The translations under genes were made by a program, and so were the position numbers. 64,000 nt of DNA from Meghimatium bilineatum (Eukaryota; Mollusca; Gastropoda; Stylommatophora; Philomycidae), in the NCBI GenBank assembly GCA_034231615.1, contig CM067302.1, positions 13,010,820-13,074,819 on the forward strand, given 5' to 3'. This document shows positions 1 to 10,564 of the stretch, in pieces. The notes below the pieces were generated by a model that saw only the letters and a list, made by a program, of their open reading frames with translations, did not search any database and was not told where the DNA came from. Each line of letters opens with the position of its first letter. The stretch's first letter is position 1.

Positions 1-167
1 GGAAGACCACGGAAACGATGGATAGAAAACGTCAGGGAGACCCTGAACAGACACGTTCATAGCACAGCCGAGGCCACGCATCTGGCTTTAGAACGGAAGC
101 TCCAGCTCAAATTACCCCTACGCTTAACGGCATGAGTGGATAATAAACCACCTGGGAAAAGACAATA
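1..167 (+). mobile_element. LINE-2 fragment: ORF C-terminus and 3' end
   Basis: The frame from base 1 is open to a TGA at 133-135 and reads GRPRKRWIENVRETLNRH, then AEATHLALERK. This basic tail lies after the reverse transcriptase domain in non-LTR retrotransposons. The short 3' UTR (CACCTGGGAAAAGACAATAAAG) runs into an ATC microsatellite. The same tail ends the copies at 34440-35520 and 51360-51435. The 5' part lies outside the window. It is a relic that encodes no complete protein. Confidence 0.8.
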
Positions 168-215
168 AAGATCATCATCATCATCAGGTGACATGCCGGC
201 TGGCGTTGGCGATAA
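168..215 (-). mobile_element. LINE-5 3' terminus, tail to tail with LINE-2
   Basis: On the minus strand this reads CCGGCATGTCACCTGATGATG, the same 3' end as the LINE-5 copies at 49256-49657 and 6790-6945. Only about 35-45 bp remain. Its ATG/ATC-type tail abuts the tail of the plus-strand LINE-2 copy, so two LINEs meet through one shared microsatellite. Confidence 0.5.
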
Positions 216-309
216 AGATAATAAAATACAATACAAGCTAATAAAAACAATAAAGATAATAAAATAAAAGACCTGGCTACAGTATAGACCTCTGAACAAT
301 GCCTAAACA

Positions 310-445
310 TGACTTCATTCATGACATTTTTTTATTATTGTCGTGGTTTTCGTAGCTCACTTTCACATACCTAGAGTCGTCTGTCCAAAAAAAGAGCCAC
401 GACTGGTCAACGAAATAGATAGAAATAATCAAAAATGAGTGTTTT
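310..445. mobile_element. Foldback MITE J, diverged copy
   Basis: The arms around ATTATTGTCGTGGTTTTCG and its inverted counterpart near CGAAATAGATAGAAATAAT resemble the foldback family at 4025-4250, 43022-43258 and 59210-59425. The central box is close to CCTAGAGTCG, as in the other copies. The terminal inverted repeats are eroded. Confidence 0.45.
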
Positions 446-834
446 ATTTCATGTTTTCTGTCTGTTTAAATGTGTTATAGTGCTGAAGATGGCTACGTAT
501 TGTCCTACACTAATAACACAAAAGATCAGATCACGTAATACCCCAACGATACCACAGGTCAAATGTAGAAATTTGGTGTAATGAGGTTTTACTTATAACT
601 GGAAGTTAACAAAACGCGTTGACGTTTTGATCATAAAACCTTTATCAAGAACATAAGGAATCAAAAGATAAGCAAAGAATTGCACTGTCAACAGTTACTT
701 CACAAAACAAAACATGCATCTGTCTACAGTGGTTCACAAGACTGCATTAAATTCATTTTAAATTTCTGCCTGTTGGATTATAACAGCATGGACAAATTAG
801 TAAAATAAGTTATGCTTGTTAATAGCAAAACCAG
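446..834. other. No gene seen
   Basis: No coding signal or tandem structure. The only item of note is a short minus-strand motif at 621-648, TTGATAAAGG-loop-ATGATCAAAACGTC. It resembles a degenerate form of a motif seen again at 9503-9531, 41255-41282 and 52217-52244. Confidence 0.6.
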
Positions 835-2128
835 TGACTGCTAAAGAGGACATTGTATAAGAACAGTGACCATGCAGTGACCATGCTAAAGAGGACATTG
901 TATAAGAACAGTGACCATGCAGTGACCATTCTAAAGAGGACATTGTATACGAACAGTGACCATGCAGTGACCATTCTAAAGAGGACATTGTATAAGAACA
1001 GCGACCATGCAGTGACCATGCTAAAGAGGACATTGTATAAGAACAGTGACCATGCAGTGACCATTCTAAAGAGGACATTGTATAAGAACAGTGACCATGC
1101 AGTGACCATGCTAAAGAGGACATTGTATAAGAACAGTGACCATGCAGTGACCATTCTAAAGAGGACATTGTATAAGAACAGTGACCATGCAGTGACCATG
1201 CTAAAGAGGACATTGTATAAGAACAGTGACCATGCAGTGACCATGCTAAAGAGGACATTGTATAAGAACAGTGACCATGCTAAAGAGGACATTGTATAAG
1301 AACAGTGACCATGCAGTGACCATGCTAAAGAGGACATTGTATAAGAACAGTGACCATGCAGTGACCATGCTAAAGAGGAAATTGTATAAGAACAGTGACC
1401 ATGCAGTGACCATGCAGTGACCATGCTAAAGAGGACATTGTATAAGAGCAGTGACCATGCAGTGACCATGCTAAAGAGGACATTGTATAAGAACAGTGAC
1501 CATGCAGTGACCATGCTAAAGAGGACATTGTATAAGAACAGTGACCATGCAGTGACCATGCTAAAGAGGACATTGTATAAGAACAGTGACCATGCTAAAG
1601 AGGACATTGTATAAGAACAGTGACCATGCAGTGACCATGCTAAAGAGGACATTGTATAAGAACAGTGACCATGCAGTGACCATGCTAAAGAGGAAATTGT
1701 ATAAGAACAGTGACCATGCAGTGACCATGCAGTGACCATGCTAAAGAGGACATTGTATAAGAGCAGTGACCATGCAGTGACCATGCTAAAGAGGACATTG
1801 TATAAGAACAGTGACCATGCAGTGACCATGCTAAAGAGGACATTGTATAAGAACAGTGACCATGCAGTGACCATGCTAAAGAGGACATTGTATAAGAACA
1901 GTGACCATGCTAAAGAGGACATTGTATAAGAACAGTGACCATGCAGTGACCATGCTAAAGAGGACATTGTATAAGAACAGTGACCATGCAGTGACCATGC
2001 TAAAGAGGAAATTGTATAAGAACAGTGACCATGCAGTGACCATGCAGTGACCATGCTAAAGAGGACATTGTATAAGAACAGTGACCATGCAGTGACCATG
2101 CTAAAGAGGACATTGTATAAGAACATCC
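835..2128. repeat. 45-bp minisatellite with 315-bp higher-order period
   Basis: About 28 copies of a 45-bp unit beginning CTAAAGAGGACATTGTATAA and containing the direct pair CAGTGACCATG twice. Because 45 is a multiple of three, several frames stay open on both strands. These frames, up to 437 codons on the minus strand, are repeat artefacts. A diagnostic GAGGAAATTG variant occurs at about 1375, 1690 and 2005, exactly 315 bp (seven units) apart, together with one 15-bp contraction and one 15-bp expansion. The array therefore also grew by duplicating seven-unit blocks. Confidence 0.95.
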
Positions 2129-2284
2129 ACATTGTTTAAACATGTCCCTCCCTGCAACAGGTCAACTCAATCAGAATCGTGAAAAATTCAGAAGATCCTC
2201 ATAGATCCTATGTTCCGTGAAACTATGTTCTTCTCAGCTGAAGAAGTTGTCGTATTAGTTTTGCTTCGGTTGTCACCTTCTGAA

Positions 2285-2580
2285 GTATCATTCTGATGTA
2301 ACCTTCAGTTGTAAAATTCAGTTGTAACGTTCAGTTGTCACATTCAGTTGTCACATTCAGTGGTCACGTTCAGTTGTCCCATTCAGTTGTCACATTCAGT
2401 TGTAACGTTCAGTTGCAACCTTCAAATATATTTTTCTATTGTACTTTTCAGATGTATCCTTCAGTTCCAATGTTTATTGTAACTTTCAGATGTAACCTTC
2501 TGTCGTAACCTTCAGATGTAACCTTCTGTCGTAATCTTCAGATGTAACCTACTGTTGTAGATTTCTGCTGCAATCTTCTA
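2285..2580. repeat. 12-13-bp degenerate tandem repeat
   Basis: Imperfect copies of a unit close to TTCAGTTGTCACA, drifting to TTCAGATGTAACC in the right half. The gradual change along the array indicates an older, decaying repeat. No coding potential. Confidence 0.85.
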
Positions 2581-2639
2581 GATAGTCATACAGGACAAAC
2601 TAACGCAATGAAAGTTAGAAGCAAGCACACAATAAAGGC

Positions 2640-3725
2640 AACTAAAAAACCAACCAACTAACCGACTAACGAACGAACTAAGCAACTAACTAAATGACTA
2701 ACCTATCAACCAATTAGCCAACTGAATAACCAACCTACCAACTGAATAACCAACATACCAACTGAATAACCAACCTACCAACGGAATAACAAACCTACCA
2801 ACGGAATAACCAACCTACCAACTGAATAACCAACCTACGAACTAAATAATGAACCTACCAACTGATTAATCAACCTACCGACTGAATAATCAAACTACCA
2901 ACTGAATAAACAACCTACCAACTGAATAATAAACCTACCAACTAAATAATCAACCTACCAACTGAATAACCAACCTACCAACTGAATAACCAACCTACCA
3001 ACTGAATAACCAACATACTAACGGAATAACCAGCCAACCAACTAAATAACCAATTATCTTACTAACTAACCAACCAACTAACTGATTAACTAACTAACTG
3101 AATAACGAGCCAACTAGCCAACGGAGTAGCCAACCAACAAACTGACTAACCAACGAACCAACATCCTAATCATCTACTAACCAACCACTAACCAGCTGAC
3201 TAACCAACCAGTCAGCCAACTAACCAACTGACAATCCAACCAGCCAATCAACTAACCAATTGACTAACCAACCAGCCAACCAACTAATCAACTGACTAAC
3301 CAACCAGCCAACCAACTGACTAACTAACCAGCAAATCACTAACCAACCACTAATCAACTTACTAACCAACCAGCCAACCAACTAACCAACTGACTAACCA
3401 ACCAGTCAACCAACTAACCAACTGACTAACCAACCAGTCAACCAACTAACCAACTGACGAACCAACCAACCAAAATCCAAATCATCTGACTAACCAACCA
3501 CTAGCCATCTGACTAACCAACGACTAACCAACTGACTATCCAACCAGCCATCCAACTAACCAACTGACTAGCCAACCACTAACCAACTGACTAACCAACC
3601 AGTCAACTAACTAACCAACTGACTATCCAACCAGCCAACCAACTAATCAATTGACTAACCAACCAGCCAACCAACTAACCAACCTATTAACAAACAAACA
3701 GACTAACCAACCTACTAACCAACAA
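2640..3725. repeat. CCAA-rich degenerate tandem array
   Basis: The left part (about 2700-3040) has a clear 20-bp unit, CAACCTACCAACTGAATAAC. The right part is a looser mixture of CCAACCAACT, CTAACCAACTGA and ACCAGCCAACCA blocks. The minus strand is rich in TTGG, the motif of the long tract at 42017-42310. No flanking part of element K is recognisable here, so a common origin is only possible. Confidence 0.9.
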
Positions 3726-4024
3726 ACTATTTAATTTAAAAATTATCGGAACTAACACACAGAAGATCTGCATTCCAAAAAGCACTTCAGAAGAGACAAA
3801 ATCTAGATTGACACACTCTGAAATAAAAGTATGATTTAAATCGTCTTGCGTTCCGTGTTTAGAAAACGCCTCGTTGGAACACGTCATTTTATTTGTCTTC
3901 AAGCACGGCTTAAGGATATTTCGTTGTCATGACAAAACACGTTGCTGTTGTGACATGGGATTTTAGTAAAAAATAATAATTAGAAAACTGAAATCTGGGA
4001 GAAATTCCGGAAGGGAATTATGCC
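3726..4024. other. No gene seen
   Basis: Unique-looking AT-rich sequence. A 71-codon minus-strand frame at 3687-3902 runs into the neighbouring array and has no recognisable motif. Confidence 0.6.
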
Positions 4025-4250
4025 CAGACCATCGCCAGTAAAGACCTCAGTACACGAAGTAAATATGACCTGAAAGATTGATTTGTGATTATTTCCGTGC
4101 TTTTTGTTAGTCAGCCTTGGTTTTTTTGTGTCATGCTACTCCAATTATATAAATAGTGACCAACTAAAAGCACAACAATAATGAAATCGTCACGAATGAA
4201 TTCCTGTTTAATTTCCGTTAACAGGTCTATACCTAAGCCAGGTCATGAAT
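4025..4250. mobile_element. Foldback MITE J
   Basis: The left end GACCATCGCCAGTAAAGACC and the right end, read in reverse, form imperfect terminal inverted repeats. The inner arms also pair: GTGATTATTTCCGTGCTTTT near 4086 against AAAAGCACAACAATAATG near 4168. The centre carries CTCCAATTATATAAATAGTG. No transposase frame is present, which fits a non-autonomous hairpin element. Confidence 0.7.
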
Positions 4251-4364
4251 ATGTCATTGTCCCAGTAATTAGTTAATTGTGTTTACAACAACAAAAAATA
4301 TTGAGCGGATATCTCGTGCTTCCTGTGCCAGAAATATTACAAGAAACTTCAAGAAGTAACTGTA

Positions 4365-4850
4365 GATATAAGGATGTTGTAGATATGGAGAAGTTGTAGA
4401 TGTGGGGAAGTTGTAGATGTGGGGAAGTTGTAGATGAGGGAAGTTGTAGATGTGGGGAAGTTGTAGATGTGGGGAAGTTGTAGATGTGGAGAAGTTGTAG
4501 ATGAGGGAATTTGTAGATATGGTGAAGTTGTAGATATGGGGAAGTTGTAAATGTTGAGAAGTTGTATATATGGGAAGTTTTAGATATGGGGAAGTTGTAA
4601 ATGTGGAGAAGTTGTAGATATGGAAAAGTTGTAGATGTGTGAAGTTGTAGATGTGGGAAGTTGTAGATGTGGGAAGTTGTAGATGTGGGAAAATTGTAGA
4701 TATTGGGATGTTGTATATATTGTGAAGTTGTAGGTGGGGGAAGTTGTAGCCGTGGGAAGTTGTAGATGTGAGGAAGTTGTAGATGTGGGAAGTTGTAGAT
4801 ATGGGAATATTGTAGATATTGGGATGTTGTATATATTGTGAAGTTTTAAA
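4365..4850. repeat. 16-18-bp minisatellite
   Basis: About 29 copies of GTAGATGTGGGGAAGTT with 16-, 17- and 18-bp variants. Open minus-strand frames rich in YNF and TST are artefacts. A 16-bp gap variant, TTGTATATATTGTGAAG, recurs near 4710 and 4828 and marks an internal duplication of about 118 bp. Confidence 0.9.
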
Positions 4851-4911
4851 CAAAGATAAATTCGTGTGTACATGGTGTCTGTGAGTTCAATTTTTGTTTC
4901 GGCATATTATA

Positions 4912-5085
4912 TATGCTATATCTTCTTCTTCTTCAGCGTTCATTCTCAAACTCCCGCTGGATCTTTCTTGTAGCAGGGCAACGGTCCTACTATGTTTCCA
5001 GCAGAATGTAGTCCATGGAATGGAAATGCGTTGTATCGCCGTTTTATTTGCGCCAATGGCCCAACACATTCGTCTTAGACTGGAT
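4912..5085 (-). mobile_element. SINE-B copy
   Basis: On the minus strand the order is CATTGGCGCAAATAAAACGG, then the segment TCCATGGACTACATTCTGC, then a GAGTTTGAGAATGAACGC end with a GAA-type tail, which shows as TTCTTCTTCTTC on the plus strand at about 4920. Other copies are at 32462-32575 and 39185-39340. Its 3' domain is shared with SINE-A. Confidence 0.75.
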
Positions 5086-5129
5086 ATATTCTATATAAGA
5101 GTTATTGCAAGGTGATATTACAAATGATG

Positions 5130-5345
5130 GCAGATGTGAAACAGAAGTTAAAAGGAGAATAGGAATGGCTAAAAAGTACCTTCAATGACATGAGGAAAAT
5201 ATTAACATCTAAACAAATTACAAACAAGTTAAAAATGAGAATTATAAAATGGCACTTCTAATCTATTTCAATCTATGGTTCAGAAACATGGACAATGAAA
5301 CAAGAACTAATTAGAGGACAGAATTGAAGCCTTTGAGATTATGGA
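5130..5345 (+). mobile_element. LINE-3 fragment, left part, split by SINE-A
   Basis: With small frameshifts the plus strand reads EVKRRIGMAK, LTSKQITNKLKMRIIK and YGSETWTMKQELIRG. This block lies just after the reverse transcriptase catalytic region of many non-LTR elements. The fragment continues after the SINE at 5645. It is interrupted by stops, so it is dead. The minisatellite at 5793-6729 grew inside this same copy. Confidence 0.75.
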
Positions 5346-5630
5346 TATCTTCTTCTTCTTCTGCGTTCATTCTCACACTCTTGCAGGATTAGCAGGAGGT
5401 AGTCCGGAGAACGGAATGCGTTGTGTCATGGTTTACAGCATTGCTGCGATATCTGCGTCGTTCTGCATGACACATCCGACTTCAGCATGGCTTTGGGTCA
5501 CTTACCCTATGTGGGATAAGACAGCCAACTCCATCCCATAACCTCCTTAGTCGCCTTGTACGACATGCGTGGAAGGTAAACAGTGTTGCTAATCTTTGCT
5601 CCCCTTTCTGGCCCCTGGCAACGCACGGGC
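5346..5630 (-). mobile_element. SINE-A copy inserted in LINE-3
   Basis: Its tail shows as CTTCTTCTTCTTCTGCG on the left, followed by the SINE body and the GTCG-type core, ending near GCACGGGC. Flanks GAGATTATGGATAT (left) and GAGATTTTGAATAT (right) match at 12 of 14 positions and look like the target-site duplication. Removing the insert rejoins LINE-3 coding sequence around FEI and YRRI. The SINE is therefore younger than the LINE copy. Confidence 0.85.
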
Positions 5631-5644
5631 GAGATTTTGAATAT

Positions 5645-5792
5645 ATAGACGAATAAGAGACCTTCATGGAAAGAAAAGAAAACGAAGTAAAAACAAATAG
5701 CAACATGTAGACATAATTAAACAGAGAAATAAAGTTCAAACAATAAGAAGGTATTTTGGACATATTAGAAGACGTTTTCTAATATTTTCACC
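5645..5792 (+). mobile_element. LINE-3 fragment, middle part
   Basis: Reads YRRIRDLHGKKRKR and then QTIRRYFGHIRR. This matches the LINE pattern in which YRRMLRI and FGHI blocks follow the reverse transcriptase, as in the copy at 49256-49657. The first YFGHIRR unit carries an insertion of about 11 bp before the regular array starts. Confidence 0.75.
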
Positions 5793-6729
5793 TTGTTGAA
5801 GTATTTTGGACATATTAGAAGACATGACACCTTGTTGAAGTATTTTGGACATATTAGAAGACATGACACCTTGTTGAAGTATTTTGGACATATTAGAAGA
5901 CATGACACCTTGTTGAAGTATTTTGGACATATTAGAAGACATGACACCTTGTTGAAGTATTTTGGACATATTAGAAGACATGACACCTTGTTGAAGTATT
6001 TTGGACATATTAGAAGACATGACACCTTGTTGAAGTATTTTGGACATATTAGAAGACATGACACCTTGTTGAAGTATTTTGGACATATTAGAAGACATGA
6101 CACCTTGTTGAAGTATTATGGACATATTAGCAGACATGACACGTATTTTGGACATATTATAAGACATGACACCTTGTTGAAGTATTTTGGACATATTAGA
6201 AGACATGACACCTTGTTGAAGTATTTTGGACATATTTGAAGACATGACACCTTGTTGAAGTATTTTGGACATATTAGAAGACATGACACCTTGTTGAAGT
6301 ATTTTGGACATATTAGAAGACATGACACCTTGTTGAAGTATTTTGGACATATAAGAAGACATGACACCTTGTTGAAGTATTTTGGACATATTAGAAGACA
6401 TGACACCTTGTTGAAGTATTTTGGACATATTAGAAGACATGACACCTTGTTGAAGTATTTTGGACATATTAGAAGACATGACACCTTGTTGAAGTATTTT
6501 GGACATATTAGAAGACATGACACCTTGTTGAAGTATTTTGGACATATTAGAAGACATGACACCTTGTTGAAGTATTTTGGACATATTAGAAGACATGACA
6601 CCTTGTTGAAGTATTTTGGACATATTAGAAGACATGACACCTTGTTGAAGTATTTTGGACATATTAGCAGACATGACACCTTGTTGAAGTATTTTGGACA
6701 TATTAGCAGACATGACACCTTGTTGAAGA
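5793..6729 (+). repeat. 39-bp minisatellite expanded from LINE-3 coding sequence
   Basis: About 24 copies of a 39-bp unit that in the LINE frame encodes LKYFGHIRRHDTL. The last unit runs in frame into KTLLEGKGEDRQRYK, the expected continuation of the LINE ORF. The array is thus an in-frame internal expansion of a 13-residue segment of a LINE C-terminus, not an unrelated satellite. One unit near 6115-6150 has a deletion, and a few carry the variant AGCAGAC. Frames of 325 and 318 codons on the minus strand are artefacts. Confidence 0.9.
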
Positions 6730-6789
6730 CCTTACTTGAGGGTAAAGGCGAGGATAGGCAGAGATACAAGTCTGAGAGAAAGTTCACGA
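6729..6789 (+). mobile_element. LINE-3 fragment, right flank of the array
   Basis: Continues the array frame as KTLLEGKGEDRQRYKSERK and stops. An EGK...GR.R basic patch follows the FGHI block in related LINE C-termini, for example near 49480-49510. It breaks off where a minus-strand LINE-5 fragment begins. Confidence 0.7.
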
Positions 6790-6945
6790 GATAAATATCA
6801 TCATGAGGTGTCATGCCGGCTGACGTAGGCGTCATGGCTCTCCACAGCTCTCTGTCCACAGTATTATGTATCAAGATCGTTGTTGTTTCCTTGTCGTGCC
6901 AGGTTGTCACACTGTCTAATATTTTCTCACGCTGCGGCCCTGAGA
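6790..6945 (-). mobile_element. LINE-5 fragment
   Basis: The minus strand reads QREKILDSVTTWHDKETTT and then LIHNTVDRELWRAM. This is nearly identical to the C-terminus of the copy at 49256-49657 (QREKILDSLTTWHVKETTT). The end is CCGGCATGACACC followed by a short ATG-type tail at 6795-6806. It lies head on against LINE-3. Confidence 0.8.
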
Positions 6946-6947
6946 TA

Positions 6948-7050
6948 GATATATTAGAGTCTAACAGAGTCAAGGACAGAGACAGGGGATGATGGAGATC
7001 CGTTGCAGCCAAACTTAGTTGAGATGACTTCACTTTAATGATGATTATCA
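6948..7050 (+). mobile_element. Probable LINE-8 C-terminal scrap
   Basis: With one frameshift it reads LESNRVKDRDRG and then MEIRCSQT. This is comparable to LQSSRVHYQGR and LEIRCSQH in the minus-strand copy at 47460-48000. An ATG-rich tail follows. Short, so identification is moderate. Confidence 0.45.
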
Positions 7051-7054
7051 ATTT

Positions 7055-7650
7055 ATCCCCCTCTCTGAGCATTCCCTTTGCGGTAAAAAGAAATGTGAAG
7101 TGTAAATACGCGTTTCTGACGATATATACAACCGAATCGACTGCGTATATGTCTATCTTGTCTTTTTCCCCCCGTTCCTACACATTTACACTTGATCAAT
7201 TTCAGTTCAGACCTGTACGACAGTTTGTCAATATGGTTGGCTAGTCAGAGTTGTCAAGCTGTGTTGATTCGATTAGGAAGTGACGTGGTGCACAAAATTT
7301 GAATAATGAACAGAATCCTATGCTTTTGTTGTTATATGTTCTAGATATTGGTTTGTTATTGTTGTGATATTGTATTTGTGAGTTCTGGTTTGCCCTGATG
7401 TGTTGGAAGTTATTTGCGGCCCAGACAGTTGGCAACCATGAAGAAAGTATTACTGTATATTGATTATCGATTATGAGCTGTCGTTATGGCCACTTCGATA
7501 AAACATATAAATGCTGCGTTTTGGCAAGTAAATATTGAATGTATGTATGCTGATAGTTCTTGTGGTTTGCTGGTTGAAAATATTGCTCACTCCGCAACGC
7601 TTCCAGATGCCCGGTCCTAAAACCACACTGAATAACATACTGCCCCAATT
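7055..7650. other. No gene seen
   Basis: Several 60-70-codon frames occur on both strands, without recognisable domains. No tandem structure until the 52-bp array begins. Confidence 0.6.
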
Positions 7651-8155
7651 GTATGCCAGATGTATCATCTATAGTACTGTCTACATTCAACAATTGTATC
7701 CTAGATGTATCATCTATAGTAGTGTATAGTGTCTACATTCAACAAGTATATCCTAGATGCATCATCTATAGTAGTGTGTAGTGTCTACATTCAACAATTG
7801 TATCCTAGATGTATCATCTATAGTAGTGTCTACATTCAACAATTGTATCCTAGATGTATCATCTATAGTAGTGTGTAGTGTCTACATTCAACAATTGTAT
7901 CCTAGATGTATCATCTATAGTAGTGTGTAGTGTCTACATTCAACAATTGTATCCTAGATGTATCATCTATAGTAGTGTGTAGTGTCTACATTCAACAATT
8001 GTATCCTAGATGTATCATCTATAGTAGTGTGTAGTGTCTACATTCAACAATTGTATCCTAGATGTATCATCTATAGTAGTGTCTAGTGTCTACATTCAAC
8101 AATTGTATCCTAGATGTATCATCTATAGTACTGTCTACATTCAACAATTGTATCA
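7650..8155. repeat. 52-bp minisatellite
   Basis: About ten copies of TTCAACAATTGTATCCTAGA plus TGTATCATCTATAGTAGTGT and, in most, GTAGTGTCTACA. Shorter units lack one GTGTAGT block. The unit contains the imperfect palindrome TAGATGTATCATCTA, so each unit can fold locally. No stop-free frame crosses it. Confidence 0.93.
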
Positions 8156-8159
8156 TATT

Positions 8160-8660
8160 TTGCCTTTATCTAGTGTAGTCTACAATGAATATGTGCTTCC
8201 GAAGTAACTGTACAATGTTCCCCCTTATCATTCTCACTTCACCGATTATACAACATACGCATCTGTTCTCTCAAATCCGTCATTGCCATCATGTTCCTGA
8301 TAGGAAATCCATCTGACAGCTACAAGATTGCAACGTTCTATTAAGTCCATCAGCTCATACTGTCACCGGCCTTATTAAATCTTTCAAAGCGTACAATGAG
8401 AATCATACAATATAACTGTCCCAGTGATATGTCTCAGAGAGTCATCGAGGATCTGGAGTAACGTGCTCAACATCCATCCTCATACTTGAAGTATTTATTA
8501 TATATGTTCTGTTGTACTTAGATGTAATTATACCACTTCCAATTGCTATAAAGCCTCGGCCATATTTCTCATAACCACAGACAAATCTGTCCGGCTTAAT
8601 TATTCCTGATTATTCGCCTTACTTCGTGTATAATTCCCTCTTTGCTAAGAGAAATCTACC
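8160..8660. other. No gene seen
   Basis: AT-rich, apparently unique sequence between two arrays. No frame of note on either strand. Confidence 0.6.
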
Positions 8661-9020
8661 ATCACATTGTAGTGTCTTCTAACGCTGTGATGTCCTCACA
8701 TTGTACTTCCCTCTAACGCTGTGATATCCTCACATTGTACTTCCCTCTAGCGCTGTGATGTCCTCACATTGTACTGCCCTCCAACGCTGTGATGTCCTCT
8801 CATTGTACTGCCCTCTAACGCTGTGATGTCCTCTCATTGTACTGCTCTCTAACGCTGTGATATCCTCACATTGTAATGCTCTCTAACGCTGTGATGTCCT
8901 CACATTGTACTGCCCTCTAACGCTGTGATGTCCTCTCATTGTACTGCCCTCTAACGCGGTGATGTCCTCTCGTTGTACTGTCCTCTAACGCTGTGATGTC
9001 CTCTCATTGTACTCAATATG
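8660..9020. repeat. 34-bp minisatellite
   Basis: About ten copies of a 34-bp unit containing TCTAACGCTGTGATGTCCTC, with TCACATTGTAC or TCTCATTGTAC linkers. The unit length, not a multiple of three, closes all frames. Confidence 0.92.
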
Positions 9021-9599
9021 TTATCCTTTCAGAGACTGTCTCACAACTCTTATGTCAAAAATATAGCATGATTTCTATTTATTATGTAACATCCATACTG
9101 GTCGCCCCCCCCCCCATTCCTTGACCGAAGTTGATGTGTTGACACTATGTGGAGACAGTGCCGCTTCATATATTGCCACAGAAGTGTCGGAGATAATGCC
9201 TGTCCTTCTGCAGTCAATTCTCCTTCCATCTACCGCCTTCACATTCACTGAGACGATCCCCAAATATTTCTCCAGAAAAAGCATGTGTAACTGTATTTAT
9301 GTTTCCAGGGAGCACCAGGAGGAGGTGCTTTGGGGGGGGGGGGGATATTAGTTATCTGCTAACCCTGGGTCCGCCGAGAGCAATGTGGTACCGTTAGAAC
9401 TCCATGAACAGAACATTATATCCATATTTCATTTTTCACTTGTTTACGTTTGTTGTGGTGTAGTCATTTCTACTTGTCGTCTTTTTATCTTATGTACGTA
9501 TGTTGATAATGGCCTTTTGGTTCGAAACGTCGATTTTGTCCTGTGTATTGTTCTTTGTATGATTGTATATCCTGTGTTTTGTTGTCATTTCTTGTTAGT
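9021..9599. other. No gene seen; hammerhead-like motif at 9503-9531
   Basis: Contains a C run at 9107 and a G run at 9333 but no supported gene. A 137-codon plus frame (9385-9798) runs into SINE-A and has no domain. At 9503-9531 the plus strand reads TTGATAA, a stem GGCC/GGTT with loop TTTT, then GAAACGTC. The order resembles a hammerhead core with two changes in the CTGANGA box. Confidence 0.4.
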
Positions 9600-9609
9600 A
9601 TCCGACAGT

Positions 9610-9885
9610 CTTCTTCTTCTGCGTTTGTTATCAAACTCCTGCAGATTAGCAGGATGTAATCCTGAGAACGGAATACGTTGTGTCATGGTTTACAGCATTG
9701 CTGCGATATCTGCGCCTTTCGACCTGACACATCCGACTTCAGCATGGCTTTGGGTCACTGACCCAATATGGAATGGGAAAGCCAACTCCGTTCCATAACG
9801 TCCTTAGTCGCCTTTTACGATATGCGTGGAAGGTAAAAGTGTTGCTATTCTTTGCTCCCCTTTCAGGCCCCGGCAACACACGGGC
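9610..9885 (-). mobile_element. SINE-A copy with 10-bp target-site duplication
   Basis: The complete family layout is present: tail CTTCTTCTTCTGCG at the left, the boxes CATGGTTTACAGCATTGCTG and CATCCGACTTCAGCATGGC, the core CTTAGTCGCCTTTTACGA, and the end CGGCAACACACGGGC. A perfect duplication, ATCCGACAGT, flanks it at 9600-9609 and 9886-9895. That establishes retroposition in the minus orientation. Confidence 0.92.
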
Positions 9886-9962
9886 ATCCGACAGTGATAG
9901 TGTGTTAGTTGTCCAGTAAAACATTATTACCTGTTTCCCAGGTGATAATTATTTTCATGAAC

Positions 9963-10180
9963 AGTAAAGGTAAAGGTATGCCCCATGGCAGCAACCTGCC
10001 GTCGGGGATGAAGATAACTCTTTGATGTACTAAACCGCAGCAACTATTAGGTAGGGTGGCCAGTTCCCTTCTTTTCTGTCTTTACCGCCCCCAACTCATA
10101 CGTCAGGTACTCATATACAACTGCGTCGACTGGAGGAGTGGGCGTGTCAAGCGAGAAATCACAACCAGGATTTATTTGCT
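9963..10180 (-). mobile_element. SINE-C copy, tRNA head missing
   Basis: The minus strand reads GGTTGTGATTTCTCGCTTGA, then CAGTCGACGCAGTTGTATAT, GAGTACCTGACG, and ends CATGGGGCATACCTTTACC. This matches the body of the tRNA-headed copy at 28353-28637, but the tRNA-like first 80 bp are absent. It is a 5'-truncated SINE. Confidence 0.8.
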
Positions 10181-10254
10181 GTCCGGACGTAATGAACAGT
10201 AATGAAACTCACAAGTCTAAATTTTTTGACTTGCGAGAAGAGGAAACGTGTAAC

Positions 10255-10345
10255 AAATCGGGACAACACGCACGTTGAAGATTAAAGACAACACGAACGT
10301 TGAAGATTAAAGACAGCACGCACGTTGAAGATTAAAGACAGCACG
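10255..10345. repeat. 25-bp short tandem array
   Basis: Between three and four copies of a unit close to GACAACACGCACGTTGAAGA plus TTAAA, with AACACGAACG and GCACGCACG variants. Confidence 0.8.
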
Positions 10346-10564
10346 CACGTTTAAGAGCAAGATGAGACGGAGAAGGCCAATAACGATGACGCTAGACAAC
10401 CTGTATTGTGGTATGGAAGAACATCTGTATAGTGAATGATTGACAGCAAACGAAAAAGAAGACTGTGGGAAAATATGATAACCAACCCCACATGGAAAAA
10501 CTATATGGAATACAATAAAACTCGGACATGAATTCTAAAGATATTAATGATTCTGGGTACAATT

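Noticed and set aside
819..2132. A 437-codon minus frame over the 45-bp array
   Set aside because: Period divisible by three, with the antisense and other frames also open.
2640..3725. The CCAA array as an expanded element K tail
   Set aside because: No adjoining K body (GGATCAG or GCCGCTGG words) could be found, so only the motif is shared.
5341..5541. Recurring small frames with SPENGMRCVMVYSIAAIS at several loci
   Set aside because: They are chance translations of SINE-A in one frame. Differences between copies include frameshifts and stops.
7650..8155. CRISPR-like look of the 52-bp array
   Set aside because: The linker segments are themselves repeated, so they are not spacers.
10360..10560. 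A possible LINE C-terminal scrap reading KMRRRRPITMTLDNL
   Set aside because: Too short and weak. The match to the GRPRKRW-type patch is not convincing without an alignment.
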